This document shows positions 1 through 9,313 of a stretch of 64,000 nucleotides of DNA, piece by piece. Position 1 is the first letter of the stretch. Every line of letters starts with the position of its first letter. Below the pieces are notes generated by a model that was not told the DNA's origin, ran no database searches, and saw nothing but the letters and a program-made list of their open reading frames with translations. Origin of the DNA: an uncultured Erysipelotrichaceae bacterium (GTDB lineage: Bacteria; Bacillota_I; Bacilli_A; RFN20; CAG-826); contig CACZZG010000001.1 in NCBI GenBank assembly GCA_902785645.1, positions 123,748-187,747 of the forward strand, given 5' to 3'. The position numbers were made by a program, and so were the translations under genes.

Positions 1-1023
1 TGTGTTTGGAACAAAAAGAGAACACAACATCAAAAATTGGGTTGCCAATCTTGGTGCAGCATAATTAACTCTTGAGGTTGCTTGAAATAATACCCCAGCC
101 AAAAATAAAACCAAATATTTTTTTGTGTCCAAATCAACTTCAGGCTGATAAACATCTACATCTAGTTGATGACTCTTTTTGAAACAGCGCACCTTCAAAA
201 ACTCTATTCCAGTAAAAATCCATGTCGTGATTTTGTTTTTTGTTGATAACAAAACAAATACAAAAAACAACAGGAAGAAAATGAAATAATATTCTCCGAC
301 GCCATCCCTATATGTCGGCATGTACATCGTAGAACCGGTTAAATAATATATTGATTGAAACAAAGAAGGCGTGACAATAAAAAACATTACTATAAATGGT
401 GTTATATAAAATAGATAAGACGGTTTAATTTTGATAAAAGATAGTGGCAAACATATCAAAAATGCGTAAGCACTTCTATGGAACAATCCGCCCAAAATAA
501 CAAGAGCCGCAAAAAGTAAATATGACCACCATTTTTTCTTTATTAGGAAGATTAATGATAGGAACGCCATTCCTAAAGCAATAGATTGTCTTAGGGCGGA
601 AAAGTTTAATACCATTACTGAAAGGCAACAATATATTAAGGCAGAGAAAGAGCTGTTCCTTGATAGTTTTATAATTGCAAATCCGGTAGTTCCGTAAACA
701 ATTGCGTTTGACAAAGCATAAAAAACCAAATAAGGCGCTTTTGTTTTTGCAAATAATTCAATGAAAACTTTGAATCCTATTTCAACCGATGGATATGAAC
801 CAGTTGGTTTAAGCCCATTTAATAATTGATTATACCAATCGTAATAAGCAACTGCATCATAGCCAACAGTTATCGCTTTAAAAGTATTTAAAAAGTAAAG
901 TATTACAAAAGGCAGGATTTTTATAGAAATTAGAAGAACTTTGTTGAATTTCTTTTCGGTTCCTATATATTCAACCACAGATAAACCTATTAATGACGCA
1001 ATTAATAACGAATAAAAAAGCAT
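1..1023 (-). CDS. EpsG-family polysaccharide polymerase, C-terminus cut by window edge
   Basis: Reading the complement from the ATG at 1021-1023 gives 341 open codons that run off the left edge. The protein is almost entirely hydrophobic, with many membrane segments. It carries an RQSIAL stretch in a mid-protein helix and an HRSAY stretch in the next loop, the pattern I associate with EpsG-type O-antigen/exopolysaccharide polymerases (family knowledge). Its start overlaps the stop of the upstream gene as TAATG, so the two are translationally coupled. The likely role is assembling repeat units of a surface polysaccharide at the membrane, which fits the glycosyltransferases at 2313-5738. The alternative is another Wzy-like polymerase; the distinction does not change the role. 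Confidence 0.8.
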   Translation of the reverse strand, partial: MLFYSLLIASLIGLSVVEYIGTEKKFNKVLLISIKILPFVILYFLNTFKAITVGYDAVAYYDWYNQLLNGLKPTGSYPSVEIGFKVFIELFAKTKAPYLVFYALSNAIVYGTTGFAIIKLSRNSSFSALIYCCLSVMVLNFSALRQSIALGMAFLSLIFLIKKKWWSYLLFAALVILGGLFHRSAYAFLICLPLSFIKIKPSYLFYITPFIVMFFIVTPSLFQSIYYLTGSTMYMPTYRDGVGEYYFIFFLLFFVFVLLSTKNKITTWIFTGIEFLKVRCFKKSHQLDVDVYQPEVDLDTKKYLVLFLAGVLFQATSRVNYAAPRLATQFLMLCSLFVPNT

Positions 1024-2231
1024 TAAATTTTTAAATTATAGAAGGCTGCTTCTACAGGGCTTCCCGGATTATCCTTTCTTATGACTATATTAAAAATTGA
1101 TAGGGCTATGCTAAGGCCTATCCAAATAATAAATAACAAAGTAACAATGTTGAAGTCGAAAAGGTTGATTACGACATTGTTTATTTTTACCAACCCTATT
1201 ATTCTCAGCAAAAGAAGTATTAGCGAAAAAGAAGCAAAAGAAACAAAGAAGTCGAAACAATTATTGATTTGTTTATTCTTAATTGCGTTTTTCAAAATAG
1301 TGAATTTATTGTTATTTCCAATGAAATAATATAGATTAAGACACATCGCAGATGCCAAAAGAATCATACCAATAATGATGAGAAAAACATTGTATCTGTA
1401 GTCAATAATAGTTGATTGTTTAATGTTTTGACTTTTTCCTAAGACGAAAGATTTCTCATAGTCATAATAAAATGATTCAAATATTTTGTCTTTTCTATTT
1501 AAAGCTTGTATAGCACCTTCTATGCATGCTACATCGGCAAATGTATCTACATCTCCGCCAAACATCATGAACTCGTAAATCATTTTCCTGGTAATAAAAG
1601 GCTTATAATTATAGTTTCCCATCACAAAGGTATTTCCTATTGTTGATTTAAAAAAGCCCAATGATTCATCCAAAATGACGCCTTTGATGGTTAGTTTATT
1701 GCTTCCACTCGAGATATTTTGATCTAAAATTGATTCAAATTTTCTGTCTAAATTTGGAAAAAGAATATTAGCTAAAGATTCTGTTAAATAAATTTCGCCA
1801 ACATTTAATTTATAATCATTTTTGTTTTTTACTATATCAAAATTGTAATGATAGTTTTCGAAATCCCACGTTGTGTATAAAAGAAGATCTGCAGATGTTG
1901 ATTGTTCTTCTGAACTAAAAACATAAGACTTTTCGTCATCGGTGAGTGTTTTGAAAAAAGTGAACATGTTTTCTCGTAAGTTTGATCCGGGTTTATCATC
2001 AGCATGCCAATAAAAGTTCGTATACCCTTCGAGATTGTTGCTTTTAACCTCGCCATAATTAAACTTAAGTTTGTTGTTCTCTCTTTGGTGGACCAAAAAA
2101 GAAGAGAAGGAAGAATAACTTGTGTTACCAAAAGAAATCAAAGTTACTGATGCCGATAAAAACAAAAAAGTAAAAAGAGCAAATTGAATAATTGCTTTTT
2201 TTAAGATCGTTTTTAGTCTCGATTTAGTCAT
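1023..2231 (-). CDS. FtsX/MacB-like permease, single gene without an ATPase
   Basis: 402 aa. An N-terminal membrane helix (about residues 11-33) is followed by an extracellular domain of about 230 residues and then three C-terminal membrane segments. This is the layout of FtsX/MacB permeases: one helix, a periplasmic-core-like domain, three helices. A YLTESLANILF stretch in the extracellular domain resembles the MacB core. No ABC ATPase is adjacent in the window, so a partner must lie elsewhere or the protein works alone. It is transcribed with the EpsG-like gene and diverges from the glycosyltransferase cluster across 2232-2312. A role in export or surface remodelling is inference from position. 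Confidence 0.6.
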   Translation of the reverse strand: MTKSRLKTILKKAIIQFALFTFLFLSASVTLISFGNTSYSSFSSFLVHQRENNKLKFNYGEVKSNNLEGYTNFYWHADDKPGSNLRENMFTFFKTLTDDEKSYVFSSEEQSTSADLLLYTTWDFENYHYNFDIVKNKNDYKLNVGEIYLTESLANILFPNLDRKFESILDQNISSGSNKLTIKGVILDESLGFFKSTIGNTFVMGNYNYKPFITRKMIYEFMMFGGDVDTFADVACIEGAIQALNRKDKIFESFYYDYEKSFVLGKSQNIKQSTIIDYRYNVFLIIIGMILLASAMCLNLYYFIGNNNKFTILKNAIKNKQINNCFDFFVSFASFSLILLLLRIIGLVKINNVVINLFDFNIVTLLFIIWIGLSIALSIFNIVIRKDNPGSPVEAAFYNLKI

Positions 2232-2276
2232 AAAATGATTTTACATTAATTGAATTGAATAGACAAATATATTGTC

Positions 2277-2305
2277 TTTCAAAAGGCCACTGATTAGATT
2301 ATAAT
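2277..2305 (+). promoter_or_regulatory. Promoter of the glycosyltransferase operon, probably leaderless
   Basis: TATAAT at 2300-2305 lies 7 bp before the ATG at 2313, and TTTCAA at 2277-2282 is 17 bp further upstream as a weak -35. Transcription should begin at or next to the ATG. No Shine-Dalgarno sequence is present. Confidence 0.55.
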
Positions 2306-2312
2306 CTAACAT

Positions 2313-3584
2313 ATGAAAGTACTCATTGTTTCTGCTCTTCCTTACAATTTATCATCTTCAACTAGAGCATTTAGAACATATTTTCATTCTTTTGGCAAAG
2401 ACGATTTGGCTCAAATATATACAAATCCTTGTGCTCCAGATTTTTCTTTTTGCAATAACTTTTATCAAATTACAGACAAAAGAGTTTTTAAAAATCATTT
2501 TTCAAGAAGAAAAGATCCAGGCTTGATGCTAGACCCAACTTGCAAGTGTGTTGCCTTTAGAGATAAACAAGTTAGTAAAAACTCAGTTTTGAAAAAAGAT
2601 ATTGGTCTTATCCATTTAATAAGATTATCAATTTGGAAAGAGAAATTCTGGTTTACCCAAAAATTGATCAAATGGGTTAATGATTTTAAACCTGATTGCA
2701 TTTTTTATCACAACTCTAGCTCGTTGTTCATATCTAAAATAGCTTTTACAATTTCTGATTTTTTTAATTTACCATTAGTTGTTGAAATAAGTGACGATTA
2801 TTACTTTTCAAAAAGAATCCCGTTATTGTTTGAAACCATTTATAACAAAAAATATAGAAATTTTTTTAGAGCTATGTTGAAAAGAGCCGACGGGTGTTTT
2901 TTTATTAGTGAAAAAATGAAACAAAAATATGCTTTATTTAATATTTCAAATTCTGATTGTATCCATATTTCCGGAGAAAGATGCGTTGATTCAAATCCCA
3001 ACATAATCAAAACTGGCACTTTCTGCTATTTTGGAAACACAGGTCTCAATAGAAGTAAAACATTAATTAAGCTTGCTAAAAAACTGTCATCTATTAATGA
3101 AAATGTATCTATAGATATCTACTCCCCAGTAAACGGAAATGGTGGCTTCAAGAACAAAAAACAATATAAAGGCATTAAACAATGTGGCTTTCTTGAATAC
3201 GAAATGTTGATTTCTAAAATTCAAGAATATGAATACATTGTTATAGCCGAACCTTTGGATTGCAAATATGCTAAATACATAAGTTTATCTTTATCAACAA
3301 AAATCGCGGACACAATGTGCCTTGGTAAGAAAATTATTTGCGTTGGGAATGATTTGTCCGGCACTGTTGAATATATAAGAGATAATAAATGTGGTATGGT
3401 TATTTCAACCGCCAAAGAGATCAATAATTTATCTTTAAAACAGATTAATGATTTTGATTGGAGCGATGCTGTTCAAAATTGTCGAAGAATGTTCGAGAAA
3501 GATTTTTCTTTTGATAAGAATAGTAATAAATCTTTAGAAATTCTTGAAAAAGCTATTCAGAATCGTGGTGTTCAAAATGGATGA
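2313..3584 (+). CDS. Glycosyltransferase, GT4-like
   Basis: 423 aa with the two Rossmann halves of a GT-B enzyme. The N-terminal half begins MKVLIVSALPYN, and the C-terminal half (about residues 235-420) contains GTFCYFGNTGLN and a donor-site region near IVIAEPL. A family 4 (Glyco_trans_4_4-like) assignment is likely. It probably transfers a sugar to a lipid-linked polysaccharide repeat on the cytoplasmic face of the membrane. It is first of three glycosyltransferase genes; its stop overlaps the start of the next. The ATG lies directly at the expected transcription start. The sugar cannot be deduced. Confidence 0.75.
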   Translation: MKVLIVSALPYNLSSSTRAFRTYFHSFGKDDLAQIYTNPCAPDFSFCNNFYQITDKRVFKNHFSRRKDPGLMLDPTCKCVAFRDKQVSKNSVLKKDIGLIHLIRLSIWKEKFWFTQKLIKWVNDFKPDCIFYHNSSSLFISKIAFTISDFFNLPLVVEISDDYYFSKRIPLLFETIYNKKYRNFFRAMLKRADGCFFISEKMKQKYALFNISNSDCIHISGERCVDSNPNIIKTGTFCYFGNTGLNRSKTLIKLAKKLSSINENVSIDIYSPVNGNGGFKNKKQYKGIKQCGFLEYEMLISKIQEYEYIVIAEPLDCKYAKYISLSLSTKIADTMCLGKKIICVGNDLSGTVEYIRDNKCGMVISTAKEINNLSLKQINDFDWSDAVQNCRRMFEKDFSFDKNSNKSLEILEKAIQNRGVQNG

Positions 3585-4554
3585 TGTTCAAATCTCTGTA
3601 ATAGTAGCATTGTATAATACAATCCAATACCTTCCATCTTTTTTTGATTGCTTATTAAAACAAACATTTAAAAAATTCGAAGTAATTATTGTTGATGACT
3701 TATCTACTGACGGGTCTTATGAAAGCGCAGTTTCCTTTGCAAAAGAGCACCCTGAAATGGCAATTAAAATAATAAAAGGTACAGAAAAAATGTTGCCAGA
3801 TTTAGCTCGAAAAATAGCTTTTAAATATTGTGTTGGTAAATATGTAATTTATTTAGATTCGGACGATGAATTTTCTGAAGATTATTTAGAATCTCTATAT
3901 CAAATTGCTGATTTGAATGATTTGGATTTTGCGGTTTCTTCGTGTCAAAGAATCAACGAAAAAGGAATTAAAAAGAATAGAAAAAGGTATCTATCATCTA
4001 AGACAATACCTCTTTTAACAGATAAGCTAAAAAAGATTCTAATTCGCGGAAGATATGGTGGCTGGAATAGAATGGCAAAGCGCTCTTTCTTGCTTGAACA
4101 TTCTTATGATTATTTGTCTGCAGAATTACCATTATTCATTCTACAATTTGATACCAGTGCTAAAGTAGGATACACAAGAAAAGGTTGTTATTTCTATAGA
4201 ACTAGAGGGGGCAGCATTTCAACTACAAAAGTTCCTCAAAGAATAGCTAATTATAATTTGTTGGAACCAATACAGTGGTATAAACAAATAAATATTTCTG
4301 ATTGTAATAAAAAAGTCCTAGGCATCTATTTATTTAGAATGATTTTGCCATACATTTATTACAAAAAATTTTTTGTTGATTCGTATGATTTTAAGAAAGA
4401 TATAAAATTTGTTAAAAAAGAATGCAATTATTCTTTTGGTATGGCTCTAAAAATGTGGTGGATAATGGAAGGAAGGGACAAATTAATGCTTTTGGCATTT
4501 ATGTTCCACATGCATTTTTTGGCATTTTGGTTTATTAAAAGGTTTAGATCATAA
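3577..4554 (+). CDS. Family 2 glycosyltransferase
   Basis: 325 aa from the ATG at 3577, which gives the canonical GT2 opening VQISVIVALYN. Earlier in-frame codons back to 3544 would add 11 basic residues and lie inside the upstream gene. GT-A signatures are IIVDDLSTDGSYE near residue 37 and a DSDDEF metal-binding DxD near residue 95. The C-terminal 60 residues are hydrophobic and aromatic, suggesting membrane association. It overlaps the preceding glycosyltransferase by 8 bp and joins the next as TAATG, so all three are one operon for a surface polysaccharide. Confidence 0.85.
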   Translation: MDDVQISVIVALYNTIQYLPSFFDCLLKQTFKKFEVIIVDDLSTDGSYESAVSFAKEHPEMAIKIIKGTEKMLPDLARKIAFKYCVGKYVIYLDSDDEFSEDYLESLYQIADLNDLDFAVSSCQRINEKGIKKNRKRYLSSKTIPLLTDKLKKILIRGRYGGWNRMAKRSFLLEHSYDYLSAELPLFILQFDTSAKVGYTRKGCYFYRTRGGSISTTKVPQRIANYNLLEPIQWYKQINISDCNKKVLGIYLFRMILPYIYYKKFFVDSYDFKKDIKFVKKECNYSFGMALKMWWIMEGRDKLMLLAFMFHMHFLAFWFIKRFRS

Positions 4555-5738
4555 TGAAAATTTGTTACGTCAATTGTTCTACAGCAGGATCTACTGGTTC
4601 GCTGGTGATGAAACTTTCAATGCAATCTCAAAAAAAGCCTTCTTTTATAGTTGGTGATAAAACTAATCACCTTAAAGGAGAAACCTTATACATTAGTTTT
4701 ACTAAATCACGCTATATTTTTCATAGAATTGGGACTTTTTTATTCGGAAACGATGGCTTAATCAAAGGACTCATTTCAATTCGAATTAGGCATTTTCTTA
4801 AAAAAAACAAACCAGATTTGATACATATTCACAATGTTCATAGGTCTTTTACTAATGTTGAGGCCATACTAGAATATGCCTTTAAGAGTGGTACAAAGGT
4901 TGTTTGGACTTTGCATGATGAATGGATTTTGACTGGAAGGTGTGCTTCATTTCAAAACTGCGAAAAATGGAAAAACGGTTGTGGCAATTGCAAAAACAAA
5001 GAGTTTTATCCAAAATCATTGTTTGATTGTTCAAAAAAGTATTGGAAGAAGAAACACTTGTTAATAAACAAATATTCAAGCATTATCACATTTGTTTCGC
5101 CATCCCAATGGCTTATGAATTTGGTGCATTCTGAATATCCAAATATTCCTATTTATTTAATTAGAAATGGTGTTGACCAATCTATTTTTAAGCCAAGTCC
5201 TAAGCTCAATGATCTTCTTCAATTATCCTTTAATAAAACTATTATTGGGTGTGTTATGAATAACCTTTCTAAAGAGAAAGGCTTTGATGATCTTTTAAAA
5301 ATTTCAAAGTTATTAGACGAAAAAAAATACTGTATCTTTGTGTTGGGCTCTCAATTTAAAGACGAAATCACAAAGATTAATAATTCTTTATTTGCAATAA
5401 GAAAAAACAATTCAAAAGAATATATATCGTCTTTCTATTCAACTATTAACTTCTTTCTTGACCTGACAAAGGGTGATAATTATCCAACCACTCACCTGGA
5501 ATGTCTATCGTGTGGTACGCCTATTCTTACATATAATGTCGGCGGAGCCGGTGAAATGATTATCGAAGGGAACAACGGCTTTGTTGTTAAAAAAGATGAC
5601 ATTAATGAATGCATTGAATATATTCAAAAGATGAGTGATGTGAGTTTTGTAAAAGAGAACATTATTAAAGCAGCAAATTGCCATGACATCAAAATATGTA
5701 TCGAGCAATACAACTCACTGTATAATAAATTAATTTAA
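4554..5738 (+). CDS. Family 4 glycosyltransferase
   Basis: 394 aa GT-B enzyme. The N-terminal half has PDLIHIHNVH and TLHDEWILTGRC followed by a cysteine-rich segment (CEKWKNGCGNC), typical of WcaL/WbaZ-like capsular glycosyltransferases. The C-terminal half has the ECLSCGTPILTYNVGG donor-binding motif near residue 320. It starts with TAATG coupling to the GT2 gene and closes the operon. An AT-only inverted repeat followed by T residues just after the stop (5734-5752) could terminate transcription. Donor and acceptor are unknown. Confidence 0.85.
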   Translation: MKICYVNCSTAGSTGSLVMKLSMQSQKKPSFIVGDKTNHLKGETLYISFTKSRYIFHRIGTFLFGNDGLIKGLISIRIRHFLKKNKPDLIHIHNVHRSFTNVEAILEYAFKSGTKVVWTLHDEWILTGRCASFQNCEKWKNGCGNCKNKEFYPKSLFDCSKKYWKKKHLLINKYSSIITFVSPSQWLMNLVHSEYPNIPIYLIRNGVDQSIFKPSPKLNDLLQLSFNKTIIGCVMNNLSKEKGFDDLLKISKLLDEKKYCIFVLGSQFKDEITKINNSLFAIRKNNSKEYISSFYSTINFFLDLTKGDNYPTTHLECLSCGTPILTYNVGGAGEMIIEGNNGFVVKKDDINECIEYIQKMSDVSFVKENIIKAANCHDIKICIEQYNSLYNKLI

Positions 5739-5760
5739 ATTAATTTTTTAAAATAGATAT

Positions 5761-5866
5761 TTAGTGCCAATTTGGCACTTTTTATATATGATATGGATAT
5801 AACATTAAAAGATATACGTATTCATAAAGGTTTAACACAAATAGAAGCATCAAGAATATGCAATAT
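5761..5866 (+). repeat. Left 106-bp direct repeat: stump of the HTH-Ugd gene
   Basis: This stretch matches 25614-25719 at 101 of 106 positions with no gaps. It carries the operator-like inverted repeat AGTGCCA-ATT-TGGCACT (5763-5779, perfect here, one mismatch in the right copy), the -10 region and the first codons of the HTH-UDP-glucose dehydrogenase gene. Here the reading frame breaks right after the helix-turn-helix start, and the -10 (TATGAT) and the second ATG (now ATA) have drifted. The drift suggests this copy is no longer used. It marks the left edge of the accessory island. Confidence 0.9.
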
Positions 5867-6022
5867 GGGTATTTTGTATTTCTTTCTTAGAAGAATTATG
5901 GCTTCAGTCATCTCAAAAACATCGATAACTCCCTTGTCACATAATTCTTCTAAGATATAAAGATAGATGTTATATTCGTACGGAAGTTGCTTATCTAAGA
6001 TAACCTTATTCTTATTATGCAT
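5822..6022 (-). pseudogene. Truncated small ORF whose 3' end is fused to the left repeat
   Basis: The complement encodes 66 aa from ATG 6020-6022. The first ~52 residues (MHNKNKVILDKQLPYEYNIY at the start, later LYILEELCDKGVIDVFEMTE) look like a genuine small helical protein, while the last ~14 are antisense of the HTH-Ugd repeat. A purine-rich AAGGAAC lies 10-16 nt upstream of the start. The junction at about 5866 therefore cuts an original gene. Small proteins of this pattern often accompany site-specific recombinases in Firmicutes elements, but that is only resemblance. I treat it as the scar of the island's insertion. Confidence 0.5.
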
Positions 6023-6064
6023 AGTGATGCCTGTTCCTTATATGTCTATAGATCAATCATAAAG

Positions 6065-6093
6065 TTAAAAAATACAAATAAAATAAGTATAAT
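6065..6093 (+). promoter_or_regulatory. Promoter of the AbiH-remnant/DRT1 unit
   Basis: TTAAAA at 6065-6070, a 17-bp spacer and a perfect TATAAT at 6088-6093. Transcription should start near 6100, upstream of a good GGAGG at 6113-6117. Confidence 0.6.
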
Positions 6094-6123
6094 TAAATCA
6101 TTAAAATAATTTGGAGGTATTTA

Positions 6124-6249
6124 ATGAAGTTTGTAATTGTTGGAAATGGTTTTGATTTACATTGTGGATTGAAAAGTAGTTTTAAGGGTTTCTTCTTTCA
6201 AAAAATATTGAACAAGAAGACCCATTTGTTTTTAAACATCTATGATTAA
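6124..6249 (+). pseudogene. AbiH N-terminal remnant, possibly acting as leader ORF for DRT1
   Basis: A 41-codon ORF preceded by GGAGG (6113-6117). Its start, MKFVIVGNGFDLHCGLKSSF, is the characteristic NGFDLaHGL opening of AbiH-family abortive-infection proteins. After residue ~25 the frame is probably shifted at a poly-A run (near 6198-6206): the +1 frame reads KNIEQEDPFVFKHL then stops. The rest of AbiH is missing. The stop (6247-6249) overlaps the ATG of the reverse transcriptase gene (6242), which has no Shine-Dalgarno of its own, so ribosomes may reach DRT1 by coupling through this fossil ORF. Confidence 0.7.
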
Positions 6250-9200
6250 TGGAACAATAACAGTCGATGACGTTAAGAATGCCTATCGCAAATTTAAGCA
6301 CTATGTTTATTATTCTCCAAACTTGCATTATTTAAAGAAAAGAATTGCGGAGTTTGAAGAAGATGAATGTGCGATGGATACATCATTTAATAATATTTGC
6401 AACGGCTTGACAAAAGGTTTTAACTCCTATTTTGATGAATTGCTTCCGAAAATTTCTTTTAAAGTTTTTCCAAAAACGATTTTGAATTCTAATGAAAGCA
6501 AAGATGAGTCTGTAAAATATAGAACCATTTTAGATAATAACGAAACAAATGATAGTGTAATTATTGGTAAAATTAATTTCTTTATTGACATGCCTATAGA
6601 ATTGTTTGTCGTTGATACTTTGTGGTCTTGTTTTGTGGCGTCGGCACATTGTTCTAAAAAATCACTTAAATATTGCAACGGCAACGTTATTCATGAAGAC
6701 CTGCTATCTTTAGATAGAAGAAAGAATTTAAAAGGTAGAATTCACTTTAAATCGTTGCCTTTTTATAAAAAATATTACGAACAATACGTATCATGGAAAA
6801 ACGATGCCATTGAACACATTGAAACAAGATACAATCGTAAAAAGAATAGTGCCTTGCTCGCTTTAGATTTTTCCAATTTCTTTTATTCTGTTTCTTTGGA
6901 CTTTGATAAGTTGAAAAAAGAATTAATTGAAGACGACCAAGATTATATAAATTATCTATACTTACACATAATTGCTAAAAGAATATATGAGAGATATACG
7001 CAAGTTTTGAAACCGTATTTCAGTGCTATTCACGAAAAACAGATAATAATTCCAATCGGTTTAGTTAGTTCTGGCTTATTGGCAAATATGTACTTCGAAA
7101 AATATGATAACCAATTAAAAGAACTGGATTGCGTTGTCTATTATAAGAGATATGTCGATGACATGCTCTTTGTTTTGGACATAGATAAGTTACCAATAGA
7201 GTATTCACAAGACAGCCCACCTAACAAAATGCTAATCAAAACAATTCTAACAAAATATTTAAATATTTTTGATATTGAAGCTGACAATCTATTTAGGGTC
7301 AAAGGTGAAAAATATTTATCCATCAAAAATGATAAGGTTAAGTTTATTTATGTCGGTAAAGAAGGCACCACAGCGATAATCGAAAAATTAAAAGAGGAGA
7401 ATTTCAGAGCTAGCGAGCATAATTTATTTCCAACAATCATTTCCGATTTGAACAAATTCTCAGCAAGCATGTACAAAGATTCAGAATCTTTAAAACTTAG
7501 GGACGCGAATGAAGTAGTCGTTGATGTCAAGAAAATGACATCTCTAATTCAAAGTGTTTTGTTCTCTTTGATGGGCGGCTTATCTAACGATGTTATTTTG
7601 TCTAAAGAGCAACTTGAAAAGTTTAAAAAACAAATTAAAACTATTTTTCCTAATGATATAATCATTTCTTTGAAAAATAGATGGGATAAATTATTGTTCT
7701 TTTTTGATGTGTTGTTCAATGGTTCTGATTTTTTTGAAAAGAAAATTAGGAATTCCATTAAGAGCCTCAAAAAACCGCATGGTAAAAAAACATCATGGTT
7801 TGCCAGCGGATACAAAGACGAAAAATATCTACTGAATAATATGAAAGATGCTCTTAACGAAACGTTGGATATCGCTCTTTCTAGCAACAGGGCGCTAGTT
7901 GGAAAGACATCGGGCAATAAGCTTGCTATGCAAATTCGACATTCAAATATGTTTGACTATACATGTATTTCAATGCCGCTGTTGAATTATTATGATTTTA
8001 AAGAAGAAATTAATTTATTTGCTACGAATCAAGAAAAATTATTTAATGTTTCGAGTCGAGGGTGCTCACTTAATAATTTTAAAATACAATACTCCCCTGT
8101 TTTCATCCATTTTAGTCAGTTTGAATATATCCAATTATTAATCAACTGCAGTCAAATTAATAATGTTAGTTTTTTATTTAACCTTTTGAATAGATACAAG
8201 AAAGAAGTTTTTCCGCTTTTTTCTTCAAGTACATTTGATTGTGTAAAAATTAAAGATATTACCCCAAAAAATACTAAAAATTATAAGTTGGTAGAGATTG
8301 AAATGCCACAGATATATAAAAACATGCCAACTGTTGATAGTTATATTGGACTTGCAAATATCAATATGAAAAACCATAAACTCACAAATGATGTTGAAAT
8401 TGACGGTGAAACTAAGACCATAATGGATTTTTCTCAATATGGATGCTTAGATTTTAAAAAGGATTTAATATATTTGTTAACTCACAATAGGAATCTCAAT
8501 AAAAGTTCAAGAAAAGATGATGAGACTGAATCCGATCAAAAAGTTAGGCCAGCCAAGTATTTGGTTTTTCCTGAAACTTTTTTAGAAATTGAGTGGCTTC
8601 CTCTTTTAGAAAAATATGCTAGAAGAACCATGACTACTGTTGTGACTGGAATTAAATACTTTAAGCAAAAGAAGAGAGTATTTAATTTACAGGCCACAAT
8701 TATCCCCTTTGTTAAAGACGATTTTTATAGAAATTCAATCGTAGTTTTAAGAGAAAAAAACGATTATGCTCCTTATGAAAAAACTATCATTGATAATTCG
8801 GGATATAATTCTTCAAATGCCAAAAAGCCAATATATTATAGGTTTATTTCTCAGGACGCTTCATATTTTACGTCTTTTGTTTGCTATGAATTGACGGATA
8901 TTTTTGCTAGAGCCCTTCTAAGAGATAGGGTTGATTTTGTTGTTGCTTCAGAGTTTAATTACGACATTAACTACTTTTCCAATATAATTGAATCTACGTC
9001 TCGCGAGTTATTTTCATATGTAGCTCAAGTTAATAGTTCGGATGCTGGAGACACTCGTTTAATTGCTCCATATCATAATTACTACAAAACAATTGCCTCT
9101 ATTTCTGGCGGGGAACGTTCATTTGTGCATGTTGGTAAAATAAACATATCCAATCTACGCAATTATTTGCTTCAATACAAGAGTCTTGATGTTTCACCGT

Positions 9201-9283
9201 TTGATTATTCATCTTTAAACAAAGATGAAAAAACAAAAATGTTTAAAAAACCTTCTGCTAGAAGCAAATTAACAAAGCATTAA
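6242..9283 (+). CDS. drt1: DRT type 1 defence protein: UG1-like reverse transcriptase fused to nitrilase
   Basis: 1013 aa. The reverse transcriptase domain fills roughly residues 150-400: motif A LALDFSNFFYS with D209, a PIGLVSSGLLAN motif at 271-282 and YVDD at 304-307. The C-terminal domain from about residue 770 is a carbon-nitrogen hydrolase (nitrilase) with a plausible triad E778 (FPETF), K847 (APYEKT) and C881 (FVCYE). RT followed by nitrilase is the hallmark of UG1/DRT type 1 anti-phage systems (established knowledge), so this should be a single-gene phage defence acting in the cytoplasm. All catalytic residues I can place are intact. The start is ATG 6242 with no Shine-Dalgarno, coupled to the AbiH remnant. 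Confidence 0.88.
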   Translation: MINGTITVDDVKNAYRKFKHYVYYSPNLHYLKKRIAEFEEDECAMDTSFNNICNGLTKGFNSYFDELLPKISFKVFPKTILNSNESKDESVKYRTILDNNETNDSVIIGKINFFIDMPIELFVVDTLWSCFVASAHCSKKSLKYCNGNVIHEDLLSLDRRKNLKGRIHFKSLPFYKKYYEQYVSWKNDAIEHIETRYNRKKNSALLALDFSNFFYSVSLDFDKLKKELIEDDQDYINYLYLHIIAKRIYERYTQVLKPYFSAIHEKQIIIPIGLVSSGLLANMYFEKYDNQLKELDCVVYYKRYVDDMLFVLDIDKLPIEYSQDSPPNKMLIKTILTKYLNIFDIEADNLFRVKGEKYLSIKNDKVKFIYVGKEGTTAIIEKLKEENFRASEHNLFPTIISDLNKFSASMYKDSESLKLRDANEVVVDVKKMTSLIQSVLFSLMGGLSNDVILSKEQLEKFKKQIKTIFPNDIIISLKNRWDKLLFFFDVLFNGSDFFEKKIRNSIKSLKKPHGKKTSWFASGYKDEKYLLNNMKDALNETLDIALSSNRALVGKTSGNKLAMQIRHSNMFDYTCISMPLLNYYDFKEEINLFATNQEKLFNVSSRGCSLNNFKIQYSPVFIHFSQFEYIQLLINCSQINNVSFLFNLLNRYKKEVFPLFSSSTFDCVKIKDITPKNTKNYKLVEIEMPQIYKNMPTVDSYIGLANINMKNHKLTNDVEIDGETKTIMDFSQYGCLDFKKDLIYLLTHNRNLNKSSRKDDETESDQKVRPAKYLVFPETFLEIEWLPLLEKYARRTMTTVVTGIKYFKQKKRVFNLQATIIPFVKDDFYRNSIVVLREKNDYAPYEKTIIDNSGYNSSNAKKPIYYRFISQDASYFTSFVCYELTDIFARALLRDRVDFVVASEFNYDINYFSNIIESTSRELFSYVAQVNSSDAGDTRLIAPYHNYYKTIASISGGERSFVHVGKINISNLRNYLLQYKSLDVSPFDYSSLNKDEKTKMFKKPSARSKLTKH

Positions 9284-9313
9284 TAAATATATTACGACGT
9301 GTAAATAGCACAT

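Noticed and set aside
5761..5866. Simple transposon target-site duplication
   Set aside because: 106 bp is far longer than usual target duplications, and the copies differ at five positions; an integration or homologous-recombination event is more likely.
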